From: Phlebopus portentosus
Taxonomy: Eukaryota; Basidiomycota; Agaricomycetes; Boletales; Boletinellaceae
NCBI GenBank assembly: GCA_037892935.1
Contig: JAYXKI010000018.1
Span: forward strand, 930,001-994,000
Length of the DNA: 64,000 nt
Direction: 5' to 3'
Made by a program: the position numbers and the translations under genes. Under the pieces are notes generated by a model, which saw only the letters and a program-made list of their open reading frames with translations, had not been told where the DNA came from and made no database searches. Every line of letters begins with the position of its first letter. Within the stretch, counting starts at the first letter, position 1. Shown one piece after another: positions 46,001-58,001 of the stretch.

Positions 46001-49000
46001 ATATATGCTTGTTTATGTTTAGGAAATTTTATTGTCTGACAGCATTTCCTGTTTGATCCCTCAAGGTATCCTACTGATCTAAGAGTTGTCTGCACACCAC
46101 CAGGGCTCAATGGGAGCTGTTTCACTTAGTTGCATGCATGTAAGTCTGCACAATAGGACATAACTGGGTTCTCAATGTAGAATCTATATGTGTCATCTAT
46201 CTATTCTTTGTATCCTTCATCTGGAGATAGATCTTTGAGTGCCAGGGGTCATTGAGAGAGTCCGTCAGTGCATTTGAAGTCTGCCGCTGAGATGTGGCAA
46301 ATCTTGAAGTTGAATGAAAGTATTCTGGTGATCCAGCAGTTGATTATAGCATTAGGTTATAAGTCTAGGTTGTTAATCATGCCTTTAATGTATGCTGTGT
46401 CTATCTCTATAATAAGCTTGTGCACTCCAATAAGATATAGTTACATGGTGTGTAATGTATGAAATAGTCCATAAAGTTCAATTTTTGGTTGAGAGTATGT
46501 CACTTGCATGGCATTCCAGTTTATGAAACTGAAGTGATTAATCCTTCTTTATCCATTTACATGTTCTTGACCCAAATATTATTCTACTCCAATAATCGAT
46601 GAATTCACTGCAAGCATGACTTTGAGTTCTGATTGATAGTCGATTATGCATAGAGCTGGACATCTAATGACTGCTTTCTTCAACTCGTCTATTAATTCCT
46701 GTTCTTTGTCTGTCCAATTCAAAATGTTATTCTTCTAAGTGAGTCAATTGAGGGGGCATGTGATCTTGATAAAATCCTTAATGAAAATTCGCAGAACTTC
46801 CACTATTCCGAGAAATCCTTTAACTTCAGTTACTAATCAGCATAGCAGCCAGTCCCTGACCTTCTAGATTTTCAATCCATCTGGTTCTCATCTATAATAT
46901 ATTAGTTTATGTTTAAGAAATATGATTGACTCAATGCCAATCTCTATTTTCTTTCCTGAGTACATTCCTCTCACTGCCTTGACTTGCTGCATAATTCAAT
47001 TTATATCGCATATATGCTTGTAGATAAATTGCCTAATTCCTGAATTCTCCAGCAGGGTTTTGTAAGAGCTATCTGGGAGTTCATAACACATTTTAGGACC
47101 TAACCTGAGCAAATTATCCATATACGGATTGATACAGTACAGAATCTCATCTTGTAGAATGACGGCAACGTCATTGTGCATAATCTGAAGGGAATTTGTA
47201 TATCCCATCAGAAGAACTATCATTCTGAATATTCTCAAGGGTGTCTGAAAGATTGTAAGATCTTGAGAGCATTCATCTAAAACTCGCTGATCAAAAGCTA
47301 CATAGAAATTAAGGCTTGAATAACAACTTTGTCCGCCACAACACTCTGCAATGGGCTTTATATTTGATGGAATAGCTAAATCTCAGATGAAAACACCATT
47401 CATGTCTTGCAGGTTGAGTATAAATCAAGGAGAGACTCTATCCTTCTTGATAAGGCAAAACTATCATAATCGGTACAAGGAGTTAGACAGTTCAATGGCT
47501 CCATTCTTGATTTTCTTATAAACCAGGTTGATAGTATGCTCGAGAATACCTGAGGGAATTGGTATATTCTTGTATACCCACAGTACATGTGGTACCATTG
47601 GGATGCAAATTAGATCAAAGTATTGCATATTGAAACTATCTCATTCCGCTTCTGTCTATGCTAGTGCTCCTTTCTGCAATATAAGTAGGTTTGCAACTAG
47701 TAGCTTTTCTTTGGGCTATAAGAACTGATTCTTGTCAATCCTGAGAGCTTCAAACTGCTCCTTTATAAGTCTGCCTGCAGGTATAAATAGTTTCGGTTTC
47801 TTTGGTATTTTAGGTAGTCCTTCAAGTGGGTTCAGATACCTCCTTCAAACGATCCAAAATTCTTCTGGTAGTACCTCGGGGATAGGCCGTACTTTCTGAG
47901 CAATACATTTGTATATAAGTATTACTGGGTTGTCATTGTCCAGGGTCTCTAAAATATATGATCTATAAGCTCAATTTAAATAGTCAGTAGTGAAACATAT
48001 AGGGTCTTTCATCAGCTTCCAAAGCTGGTTACTAAATAGAGAGGTGAGAGTATTGTTAGGACCAGCATTTTCGGATGAGGTGGTCAGTCCAAGCGTACCA
48101 GAACAAGTCTCTGCTTCCTCCTTCTGACAATGTATAATTGAAGAGTAGAGTAGCGAAGGTTAGATGTACTACTAAGAAGCAAGCTATAGGCTCAAGCTTA
48201 ACCCAGCAGTAGAGTAGAGGTTTAATCAAAGGGGTACAGTTATAATTGAGAGTACAAAATAATTTTGCTAAGGGACAACACCCCACTCAGCTGGCGCCTT
48301 AAATAAAGTTTCTACTGAATACTACCAACTGCCAAATACTACTGACTATACCTTGCTATTGGTCAGGACAACATGTTTCAGCTGGTGTCACCACCACAGT
48401 CTTCAGTCAGTGGTACCACTGACAATCCTAGTGGTGCTACCAACATTCCTGGTAGCACCACCATGTACTTCCTTCTATATTAGGCAGGCTTCTATTTACC
48501 TCCATTGCTCTGAAGCTTCTTCTATGCTTCCTCCGATCACTATTCATATCACATGTTAATCCTGTTTGCAAATCCTCCCATGAGAGACTTCTTCCATGTG
48601 CTGAGATCTTGCTTCCTCGGTGCTCTATTTCCTCAGCTGAGCTTCTGCCGCTAATCTTCCATTATGGGGCTGACTGTGATCTCAGGGTTTGGGATTGACA
48701 GTCCTTGCCAATCTTCTGAGGTTAATCTCAGCAGCTATGTAAACTTGGCAGATACTCTTCTATGCCATACCACTATGCTGATATCAGAGTACTGTAGTCT
48801 GATGCCCGTCGTTAATCTGAACTGTTGTCCCAGGTGATTTGTGCTGTGCTATTTGTCTAATGTGATAACCCCTTCTTTCAAGCATTCCTATGCTTCTAGC
48901 ATCCGTGCTATCACTTCTTCTGTAAGATCTTCAACATCTGATGGTGCCCTGTAATATACTGGCCAATTAACTTCCACTGCAGTATTTCGACACAAGGTCT

Positions 49001-50930
49001 GGTGACAATGCTAATTAATCCAAGCTCTCACACAAACCTTCAATGTATAGATATCCTTATCATCAAGCTATATGGATACCTCATGATCATATGCACTCAT
49101 TCCGTGATTCAGCAATAGTTGGTCAAATATTTGTTCTGAGAGTTCGGGCTTATGTCAAATCTTGGCATCAGCTGCCTCCCTTGTGACTAAGCACTCCATG
49201 AAGTTCTTAAGGAGCCACTCCGAAAGAACCCAACTCCTTTGGTATGCCAAATAACAGTTTGTACACACTAGACTTTTATGAACAAAGCGTCTAGTTGCAC
49301 CTCATCAATAGCATCTCTTCTGCAGGAGTTCTATGTATCTTGCGATGTTCCAGTCTTTCATCTGTATGTAGCTTTATTCCGGCAGAGAAGTATGTCTAAT
49401 GTGCATTCTAGATAATCCTTCTTGCAAATTGTATAGGTCCTCCCTCTCGTCACATTCATCTTCATAATATCATTGACCAGGTTCTTCTGGAACGTCTTCA
49501 GCAGCTACCTCCTCAGGTACTTGCTGCATTAGTGGGCGAGAATCACCTCCACTATTCTGTCTCTAAAGCCTTTCAAAATGCTCTTGATTAGACTGTATAA
49601 TTTGATGCATAAAGCGTCTAATTCCACGTCGCATCAGGTATCCACAAATTTCATAACAAGTATCATAGACATCAATAGAATAGATAGAAAATACATTATT
49701 GAGGCTTGAATATGAATAATTGTCTATGTCTTGCTGATGTCTTAGTATCAGTTCCTTGACATCTGCTGAAGAACCTGTTGTGCAATGTTATACAACATGT
49801 TCTGAATTTCTATTGTGACCTTACTATGTTGATTTCTGTTATTGGGGTTGGATAGCATTATATGCTGGTCTTCTGAGGTATAATCCTTAGTTTCACATTC
49901 TATAACTGTGAAGAGGGGTCATCCGAGTAGTGCTTGGAATGGTGCCTGACAAACAATATGCACTTACAGAAAAAGATCGATCCCAGCTATCATAAACTTG
50001 GCATTCAAGGTGAGTTCAATAGTGGCCAACTTTGCTGTGTCCACTATCTCGATGGTCATGCTCTGGTCTGGTGATAGGGGCACTTGAAGTTTCTCCCAAA
50101 CATCTTCTCTAATCAGATACACTGCTGCACCTTGATTGAGTATGCACTTCACTTCTATTGTGTCCTCCACTATAGCTGTAACTGTATAAAGGGGGAGAGT
50201 TGCTTCCACAGTCACTCCCAACATTCCGATGGACAGAATCAAGTCCTCAGGTTATTATGATGCAGTTTTGCTTAGTTGCATAGTGTAACTCAGCAATTTA
50301 ATGAGATTCACATCAGCAGCATTACATCTCTTTGTGGTAATGAGTTCCTTTAGTTACTTTCATAGTTCAGGAGTGATTGATAATAGTTCCCTTTGGCTAA
50401 GCATAATGCTCATGTCGAGTGTTCAAGTGAGCATGTTAGAGATAGTGTTAGAGTCTTCGGCAGAGACTACATAGTAGTACTGGGATTAGGGGTTCAAGGG
50501 TTTTTTAATATCATTGTGCTGCGGTGATGAATATGAAATTGCTGAGGGCTTAGGATTAGGGGGTGGCGACTGCCGTGCCTTTGAAGCTCCTCTTCCTGGC
50601 AGTCCTACCTTAGTCAAAATGACTACCCCATCAAACTTCTGCCTCTTACCAGTCACCACTTTCTTCTTTACCTTATTGAGCAAGATTTTTAAATGTTTCA
50701 CTTCATAATTAGTTTCTTCTGTCTGATCTTTGCCAACTTCTTGGAGCATTGCTGATGCTATCAGCTCAGCTGAGGTTTCTAGGTGATGCACATTGATTAT
50801 GCTGTATTGAGGTTCAATATTCATTTTACATAAAGCCTGCCCATTATCAACCAGAATAATAAGTATTGATCGCATTTCTTTAAGAGCTCACTGCTTCTCT
50901 TTTTTACATTTGAGATTTTCCATGAAACAC
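43030..50930 (-). pseudogene. decayed relative of the 14.5-kb Ty3 element (protease, RT, RNase H, integrase)
   Basis: Minus-strand translation matches the intact Pol at 11530-15015 segment by segment. A protease segment lies at about 49960-50250. The RT is at about 46930-47480, with MGYTNSLQIMHNDV and the YIDD box mutated to YMDN. RNase H and its linker lie at about 46250-46700. The integrase is at about 43100-44500 (MVHRVEPILSFDLVEATYLAP against MAHGVEPVLPFDLAEQTYISP). A linker at 50486-50875 corresponds to the Gag-protease junction. Stops and frame breaks are frequent. Insertions interrupt it at about 44.64-46.13 kb and probably at 48.3-48.9 kb. Confidence 0.85.
44640..46130. other. ~1.5-kb insertion inside the pol remnant, possibly a solo LTR
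   Basis: Homology to the intact Pol stops near 44640 (integrase side) and resumes near 46130 (RNase H side), so this block is inserted. It contains a TATATAAGGCAAG promoter-like site on the minus strand (near 45215) but no readable protein. A solo LTR is the simplest reading. Exact ends and target duplication were not resolved. Confidence 0.4.
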
Positions 50931-52278
50931 TATAGAGATACCTGCAGATTTGAGCTCAGATCTACTCTATTTAGACAATCTGACATGCTAATCATCAGAA
51001 CAATTGACTATGACCATATGTGGAAGGATCTGCAGTATAGATTAGTAGGTTATGCATTTATGATTTAGCAGCCTTATATTTTCCTCCATCTAGCCTCCCT
51101 CTCTATTGTCTACCCCTTTCAGGTGACAAGCTGTAATGCAGATGACTTGATTATATGTCTATATTTACATTCTATTTAGTTTCTTTCCTTGTTTATCTCC
51201 CTGAATCATGTTTCAAGCCTTTATTGTATGGGTGGCTCACTACTATATATAAGACTCCTGTGCCACTCTAATGAAAAGAGAGAGCCCTAGAACACCCTAG
51301 TTTTGACCCAGATCATCTCCAGTCAATTTCTCTAGTCTTCCAGCTTTGTTTCAGTTCATTCCCTCGAGTTCCAGTCCAGTTCTGACAGTTGTACTAGTTG
51401 TATATATACTCCAGTCCAGTAGATTATCAATTTTACTCTAGCTCTATCAGTTCTTCTCTGATTACCTTAGTCTAGCATTTGTTCGAATCATCTCATTGTT
51501 CCACATCTTTGAGTATTTTCACACAAGAGTTTTATAGAGTTCTGCTTCATTGTGATGAGTTTCACTTTATGACAGTTTTTTTGATATCTTGTTCAGTCTG
51601 TATCTCCCTCATTTCTTATCCATTCATTATGATTCCTTGATCTATTAGGATCATGTTGACAAGTACTTTTGATTTCTTATTTTATATCATTAACTTAGCT
51701 AGCTAGTTTTTGACCTCAGAATAGGTGGCTCAGTTTATACTTCCGATATAGCACTCTTTTGTATTTTGCTTTCCCCTTCTCCCAGCCATTTTCCTTGACA
51801 TCAGTACATACTTCTCATATTTTAGACACTCCCTCCTATATTGTACACATCTAGTTGACCTTCAGAGGTCAAACTCAGACCTTTAAACTGTTAGTTGGCC
51901 TTCAGAGCTGGCAGATAGGTTTTAATGCATATGAGATACAACCAACAAGTTGCATCTATACTCTTAGTCTGAATTGTCAGCATAGTCTATCAAATCATTA
52001 GAGACTGACAAACTCCTATAATGGTCTATGCATCAGCTGTAAGTAATAGATTATCAAAGTCCTAAGGATCATCAGTACTGACTCTATTGATATCTGACTC
52101 TTGACCTAGATCATCATTTGCCACTTGGGCAATATCAAGTTGTGATAGTTCTTCATCATAGGGCACTTTATATTGATACATCAGCTTCTCATCAGCAGCT
52201 CTCCAGCTCCTTACTTTTGTTATAGTAGGCTTCACTTCTATGTTAGTCTATTATGAAGTATGAGTGCAATACTAGAAG
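50931..52278. other. AT-rich repeat-derived DNA, LTR-like
   Basis: No gene is visible. A possible LTR start (TGTGGAAGGATCTGC) lies near 51015, and a TATA-like CTATATATAAGACTCC near 51243 is followed by pyrimidine-rich sequence. This suggests an LTR on the plus strand. Boundaries were not determined. Confidence 0.3.
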
Positions 52279-53828
52279 TGTTAGAGGTGTAGGTCTGGGG
52301 TTACACTGGTTTTGATCTTTTTGCCTAAGCAGCAGTATGATCTATATACCCACATTTAGCTGTACCACATGGTCCTCTTACTATCCTTCCTAGTCACAGT
52401 CCTGGTTAGAGATGCTTTCAGAGACAAGGTAAAGTAAGGGCAGATTAGGATTTCCAAGAGGCGTAGTAGTACAAAGCACACAGTGAGTTATGTTAGAACA
52501 CTATCACCAGTATGTTAAGAGAATTGAAATATGAGGAAAAGATGGCCTACTTCTAACACTATTTATGCTTTCTAGATAATCTATTTTCTATCCTATTTCT
52601 TACTCATCTTCTCTCCACTTTACTCCACCTTGCTCCACTTTTCTCTACCATTATATCACTTTCTTCGTCATTCTGCTCCACTGGGTGCCACTTTGCTCCA
52701 ATATATCTCCACTATGATAGAATTCTGTAGAGTTGCTGACTGAGACAATAGAGGTGCTGTTTCAGTATGGAAAGCTCCATTATCACTGCTCCATTATGAT
52801 GTCAATTCCATCACCAGGTGGGATTATAACTCTTGGTGCAATGTAGGCAGCTTGATATGTGACTCTTTGCTGTTTATCTTGTGGTCCAAAGGGTGTAAGC
52901 ACAACTTGCACATTGGTATTGAGATGTCGGGTTAGTGTAGAGTATGGTCTAATGCATACCATAAACTGTATGAGTTCCACTGGGGGATGTAGTTGTATTC
53001 AAGTGACTAGCCATGCTTTGCCTAGAAGTCTAATATCACAAATGTACTGCCATATCCTTTGTTGGAGTACCAGTTATAGTTGCTTAGTGTCCAGGTTTGC
53101 GTTTCTTGGTAAATAAAGGTTTGCTTGTACTGTAGAGGCTAGACATAGATTGTACAGCTCTGGCTTGTACTATCCTATTATCCTCCAAGTTATTAGGTCT
53201 ATAGCTCGAGGGGTTCGAGTTATAATAATAAGTTCTTCATGCTGCTTGAGTATTATAGGATTTGGTAGATTGGCATGTAATGCTTCTTGTGTGTGACATT
53301 GGACTTTGATCTGATAGTCACATATTTCACTTATAGCATGACATACTGTAAAGTATATCTCATAAAGGACTATATACGCTCAGGCACAAGTCTGACAGTG
53401 CTGGAATGCTAGTGATATCTCTATCGGGCTCAAATTAGCCTTTAGACTTTAGTTATTAGGTGTTAGGCTTTGGTAGTTACATTCTAAACTTCTTGAGCTT
53501 CTAGCAGTTTTAATCGCTTCTTGACTTCTTTTGATTAGGTCAGATCGGAAGTTTGGTCAGTGGTGTTAAAGTGATGGTCAGTAGTAATAAGTCAGTGGTG
53601 GTAATTACCAGTCGGTGGTGTTAAGTAGTCCGCAGGGTTATGTACTTGTGGCATGCTTTCCAGGCACCTATATATTGCCATTGATGCCTATGACTGTTGC
53701 CTTAGTCGTGTGAATAGTAGTTTGGCTTCAGTGACTGCTGAACTGTTGCTAGTCGCATTTGAAATGCTAATCCTGTTGATCTACTAATTGTGTCGATCTT
53801 AATACGAGTTTTTGAGCAGATCCTTTCA
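52279..53828 (-). repeat. solo LTR-Y (1550 bp) with TSD AGAAG
   Basis: This is the reverse complement of the LTR-Y family. On minus it starts TGAAAGGATCTGC at 53828 and ends CCTCTAACA at 52279. The 5-bp sequence AGAAG is found on both sides (52274-52278 and 53829-53833). It therefore inserted as an element and was reduced to one LTR by recombination. It defines the true ends of the family. The ORFs inside are shadows. Confidence 0.9.
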
Positions 53829-54263
53829 AGAAGACAAGACTATCAGTACTACTATCTCTTCAACACCATTTTTGTTGACAGTAAGCCACTCTGCCTTTCT
53901 TAGCCAGCCTCATTTCCATGGTCCTTCAGCAATGACATCTGCATTTTTAGAGTTCAAATGAGGGCTATTTGCTCACTAGGGCTCCAAGGCCATTGCTGCT
54001 TTTTTGGGAGAGGAGTTTTTTATGGCAGTGGATGCCTGCTTTGTCCTAACAGTCTTATAAGCTACAGTCTTGTGAACTGTAGTCTTGTAAGCTGTGAGTC
54101 TTCTAGAAGTGGGACTCATAATAATAAGAGATGAAAAAAAAAAGTGATATAGTAATAAAGAAGAAGGTAGCTGCTTATAAATATATTCCCACCTCGCTTA
54201 CTAGCTCTCTAGAGATTGATGATCCAAAGTCTGCAAATATACACTATCTTCAGATTCAATAGT

Positions 54264-55500
54264 CTATACAAGTACATCATAGCAACAATAGTAAAAGAAA
54301 GAATAACTATTCAAAAAATTAATAGAATATACCTGCCTGCAGAGTTGCTCAACAACTGAAGTATCATCCTGAGAACTGAGACTCTGCTGTTTTAATCTGG
54401 ACTTGATTATGGAGAATGCAAGTTTAATAGAATTGCAGTCTGGTGAGTAAGGAGGAAGAAATTCAAGCCTAACACCTCTAAGTAAAGAGGTTAGTATATG
54501 CTGCAACTTGTATTGCTAGTGAGACAGACTGAGATTCAATGAGCTCCCAGATCTTAGGAGCCTTGTGTATTAGGTAGTTGTCTATCACAATGGCTGATTG
54601 GATACTGGGGAAGAGATACATTTTATCCAACAGGCCAGTGATGAATTCCATAAATAATTTGGTATTAAATGCACCCTATATAATAGTGCAGTCAATTATT
54701 CTATCGAGGCTAATAGCTGGTAAGATGGAGAAGCCAATGGAGTAAATCAGAAGCTTACAATATATCACAAGAGGCAGAATCACTATTTTCCCCTATTGAA
54801 AAACTGCTTGCAACATATATAGCAACCCTCAAGAGCCTAAGTAGTATTGCAAAGAAAAGCCTGCTGATTGCAAGCACTCTCATCAACAAACACTAGCTGT
54901 TTTACTATGTACTAAGAGGTAATACATATGATGTACTGTGTATGTAGAGTCTCATTCTACTTGAGAGCTCTTTTTGATTACTAAATAATGATAATTTCAG
55001 TTTATGTGAACTGTGTGAGGAAGCAAAGCAATTGAGACAGCCACCTTCTTAAGTGTAAAATCAGTGTGCAGCAAGGGCCTATATATAGTTGCATCTAAGA
55101 CCTCCTTCTTCCATCTTTCCTAGAGCAGTAACTCAACTCATTGATGTAACAGTTATTGAGATTGCTTAGTGACCTACAAAGGAACTATATGATGTGAACC
55201 AATAGCTATCAGGACAGGTTTCAATATGTGCATACCTTGGTGTGGATATAATCAAGCACTCAAGGCCTTCTACAAAAACCAAGCTCATATATAGCAATAG
55301 TCTCATTGTGCTTGAACTCTCATATTATCTAAAAAACTATTGTCTTAAGTATGTCGATCAAGGTTGCGGTCTGAGAAGTGCTGAGTTTCTTGTTCATAGT
55401 GATAATACATTTTTATAAATTGTTAGACAGCCTTCTGCTATATCACCAGGGTTGTATAAATAAATGCTTAACATAAGTTGTAGAGATAGTAGCTGTAGAG
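54264..55500 (-). pseudogene. decayed Tc1-like (DDE_3) transposase
   Basis: Minus-strand translation shows LVFVDESACN (near 54872-54900), GAFNTKLFMEFITGLLDKM, IVIDNYLIHKAPKIWELIE (near 54535-54590) and LEFLPPYSPDCNSIKLAFS (near 54415-54475). These are the conserved blocks of the Tc1-like transposases common in mushroom genomes. The final catalytic Glu (normally PIELAFS) is Lys (SIKLAFS), a G-to-A change, and several stops are present. Its terminal repeats were not found. Confidence 0.8.
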
Positions 55501-56562
55501 ATAATGATAGCTTGAGATCAAGTAGCAACTCAATATATGAGTTAACCCTTACATTCTCATATGTGTTACCACCTCCTATCTCTTTGCTGTGGTGCCTCAT
55601 ATCTCATGATAGTCTACCCCTAACAACTAAGAGCTCCCTTATGCCTGTAAGTAATAAGAGATTAGTGAGGGTGAGGAGAGGACTGTGAACAAGTGATAAG
55701 AGCTGCTGTGCAGGGAGATACTACATATGAAAGGCTACCATCGTATGCATACACTCATGTATCTCTGAGAGATGTTTTTGTGGCCTTGATAGGCACACTT
55801 AGTTTGGTTGCAGCAAGAGTGCATGATAGTTGACCTTGTTCACCCAGATATAATTTTGAGTGACATTTCAGCAGAGAATAGTCATCAAGATGGTTTCAAG
55901 TCTGATTAGTAGATAGTACATGTAATATAGCCACACCCAAGCCTAACTCAGCTTAGCTACTGTCTTGGCTGAAAGTGCCTATGCTGCTATCTTTTTAGCA
56001 GAAACAATCAGATTTTTTAGTGTCTAAATGCATGAGTTATGACAGATGTAATAAAGTAGGAGAGAGTTCTGTGAGTAGGAGTGACAATAAACTATCTAGT
56101 TTTACTACCACAATTATGTTAGGGAGCCTTGAGGAGTTGTATACAGGTGCCCACTGGGTTGGCCTGATTTATCAAACTTGAATCAGATTTTTCCAGATGA
56201 TGTTGGACAAGCTACAATTTTTACACTGAATGGAGGGCATAACAAGGATTTAGCATTATGATGCTATCTTTTTAGTAGTGAAGTACATACTTAATAAAAC
56301 CTAGACATTTTTATATGTACTGGAGTGGAATTTCAAGCAGGTTTTTTACATAGTTATATCAGATTTTTATGTGCTGCATTGACTGAGATATTTGCTATAT
56401 ATATATATTTTGCTCATCCAGGATGCACTTTGCATTAAAAATACACATGATTTTCCAAATTGTCAACAATTTTGCAATTAGCTATAAAAAATACATACAA
56501 TTTTTCAAATTTCTAAAGAATATATGTAAAATACAATGATTGTGTTGAGTAGAGAAATGTTA
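55501..56562. other. AT-rich spacer, no gene seen
   Basis: Low-complexity AT-rich DNA. It holds a short fragment resembling the end of the palindromic element (near 56460-56495). Nothing else was recognised. Confidence 0.5.
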
Positions 56563-57646
56563 CAGCTAGTTGCAAAATTGTTGGCAATCATGTGATTTCA
56601 CCACTTTTCCTGTCACAAATGCCTTAAAACACAGATAAAATCATATCTCACCCAAAACTCAATGGTTTCACATCATCTAAGTTGCTAAATTCATATTTTC
56701 AAAAGGGCTTTCATTAAGAAACAAAGATTGAGAAAATAGAGCAAAAAATGACCCCAAAATAGCGAAAATATTATTTTTTGCCTCTTCTTTGCATGTGCAT
56801 TTTTTTCTGTGATCCCTGCTAGTCCAGCACCTCCCCAAAGCTGTCCAAAATGATAACATGATTATACTATGAATTTATAGTCTGAATTTGAGTTGAATTG
56901 TGTACCAGAATGTACTGCTTTGAGGCATGCCTGAATCACTCAAAACTTATCATTTCCTCCTAGCCTCCCAAGCACCAGAAAAAATTCTTACAGGTCAGAT
57001 TCATACATGTAAATTCATTTCAGATATAATAGACTAGTTTTATATATTAGCTAGGGCCTCAGCTTGCACTGGTGAGCTGAGAAGATGCTATCTAGAATGG
57101 TGCATACAACCAGAACCACTTGTTTAGCACAGCTCCCCAGTGGATCCTACAGCAACAGGTGGTGCTCAAAGCTCATGTATTTAATCTATAGTGAATTTAC
57201 ATGCATGAATCTGACCTGTAAGAATTTTTTCTGGAGCTTGGGAGGCTAGGGGGAATGATGAGTTTTGAGTGATTCAGGCATGCCTCAAAGCAGTACATTC
57301 TGGTATACAATTCAACTCAAATTCAGACCATAAATTCATAGTATAATCATGTTATCATTTTGGACAGCTTTGGGGAGGTGCTGGACCAGCAGGGATCACA
57401 GAAAAAAAATGCACATGCGAAGAAGAGGCAAAAAAAATATTTTCACTATTTTGGGATCATTTTTTGCTCTATTTTCTCAATCTTTGTTTCTTAATGAAAG
57501 CCCTTTTGAAAATATGAATTTAGCAACTTAGATGATGTGAAACCATTGAGTTTTGGGTGAGATATGATTTTATCTGTGTTTTGGGGCACTTGTGACATGA
57601 AAAGTGGTGAAATCACATGATTGCCAACAATTTTGCAACTAGCTGT
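56563..57646. mobile_element. palindromic TA-flanked non-autonomous element, copy 2 (1084 bp)
   Basis: It has the same ends as copy 1 (CAGCTAGTTGCAAAATTG) and TA on both sides (56561-56562, 57647-57648). The central segment is the reverse complement of the centre of copy 1, so the two copies lie in opposite orientation. The arms are closely similar within and between copies. No coding capacity. Confidence 0.85.
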
Positions 57647-57648
57647 AG

Positions 57649-58001
57649 TAAGAAGTGTTAGAAATCTGGTTCTGGGATTCTATAATATTCTATCTACCTT
57701 TAGACACTGTTATTATAATATAAAAGTACTTATAGAGAAATGAATCTAGAAACTTGAATGATATAAAATGTTTACTTGTTTAATGAGATATAATAGTTTT
57801 TGAATGTCTCTAAACTAGCCTCTAAGCCTAGAAATTTCAATACATTGATCTAGGTGCCAAAAGATCAGGCCTTACTATAGTCTTTCTATCCTTCTTTCGC
57901 TTATGATGCCGGAGCTCATATCCAAATCAACAATTTTTGATTAACAGCAGTATCAAGTGAAAATGGAGTTTTACATAAATGGGCAGGCAGGCAGTGAAAG
58001 T
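57649..58001. other. boundary spacer between transposon zone and host genes
   Basis: About 350 bp between the last palindromic element and the NDC1 stop codon. It is AT-rich at the left and approaches host composition at the right. It must hold the NDC1 3' untranslated region; nothing else is seen. Confidence 0.5.
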
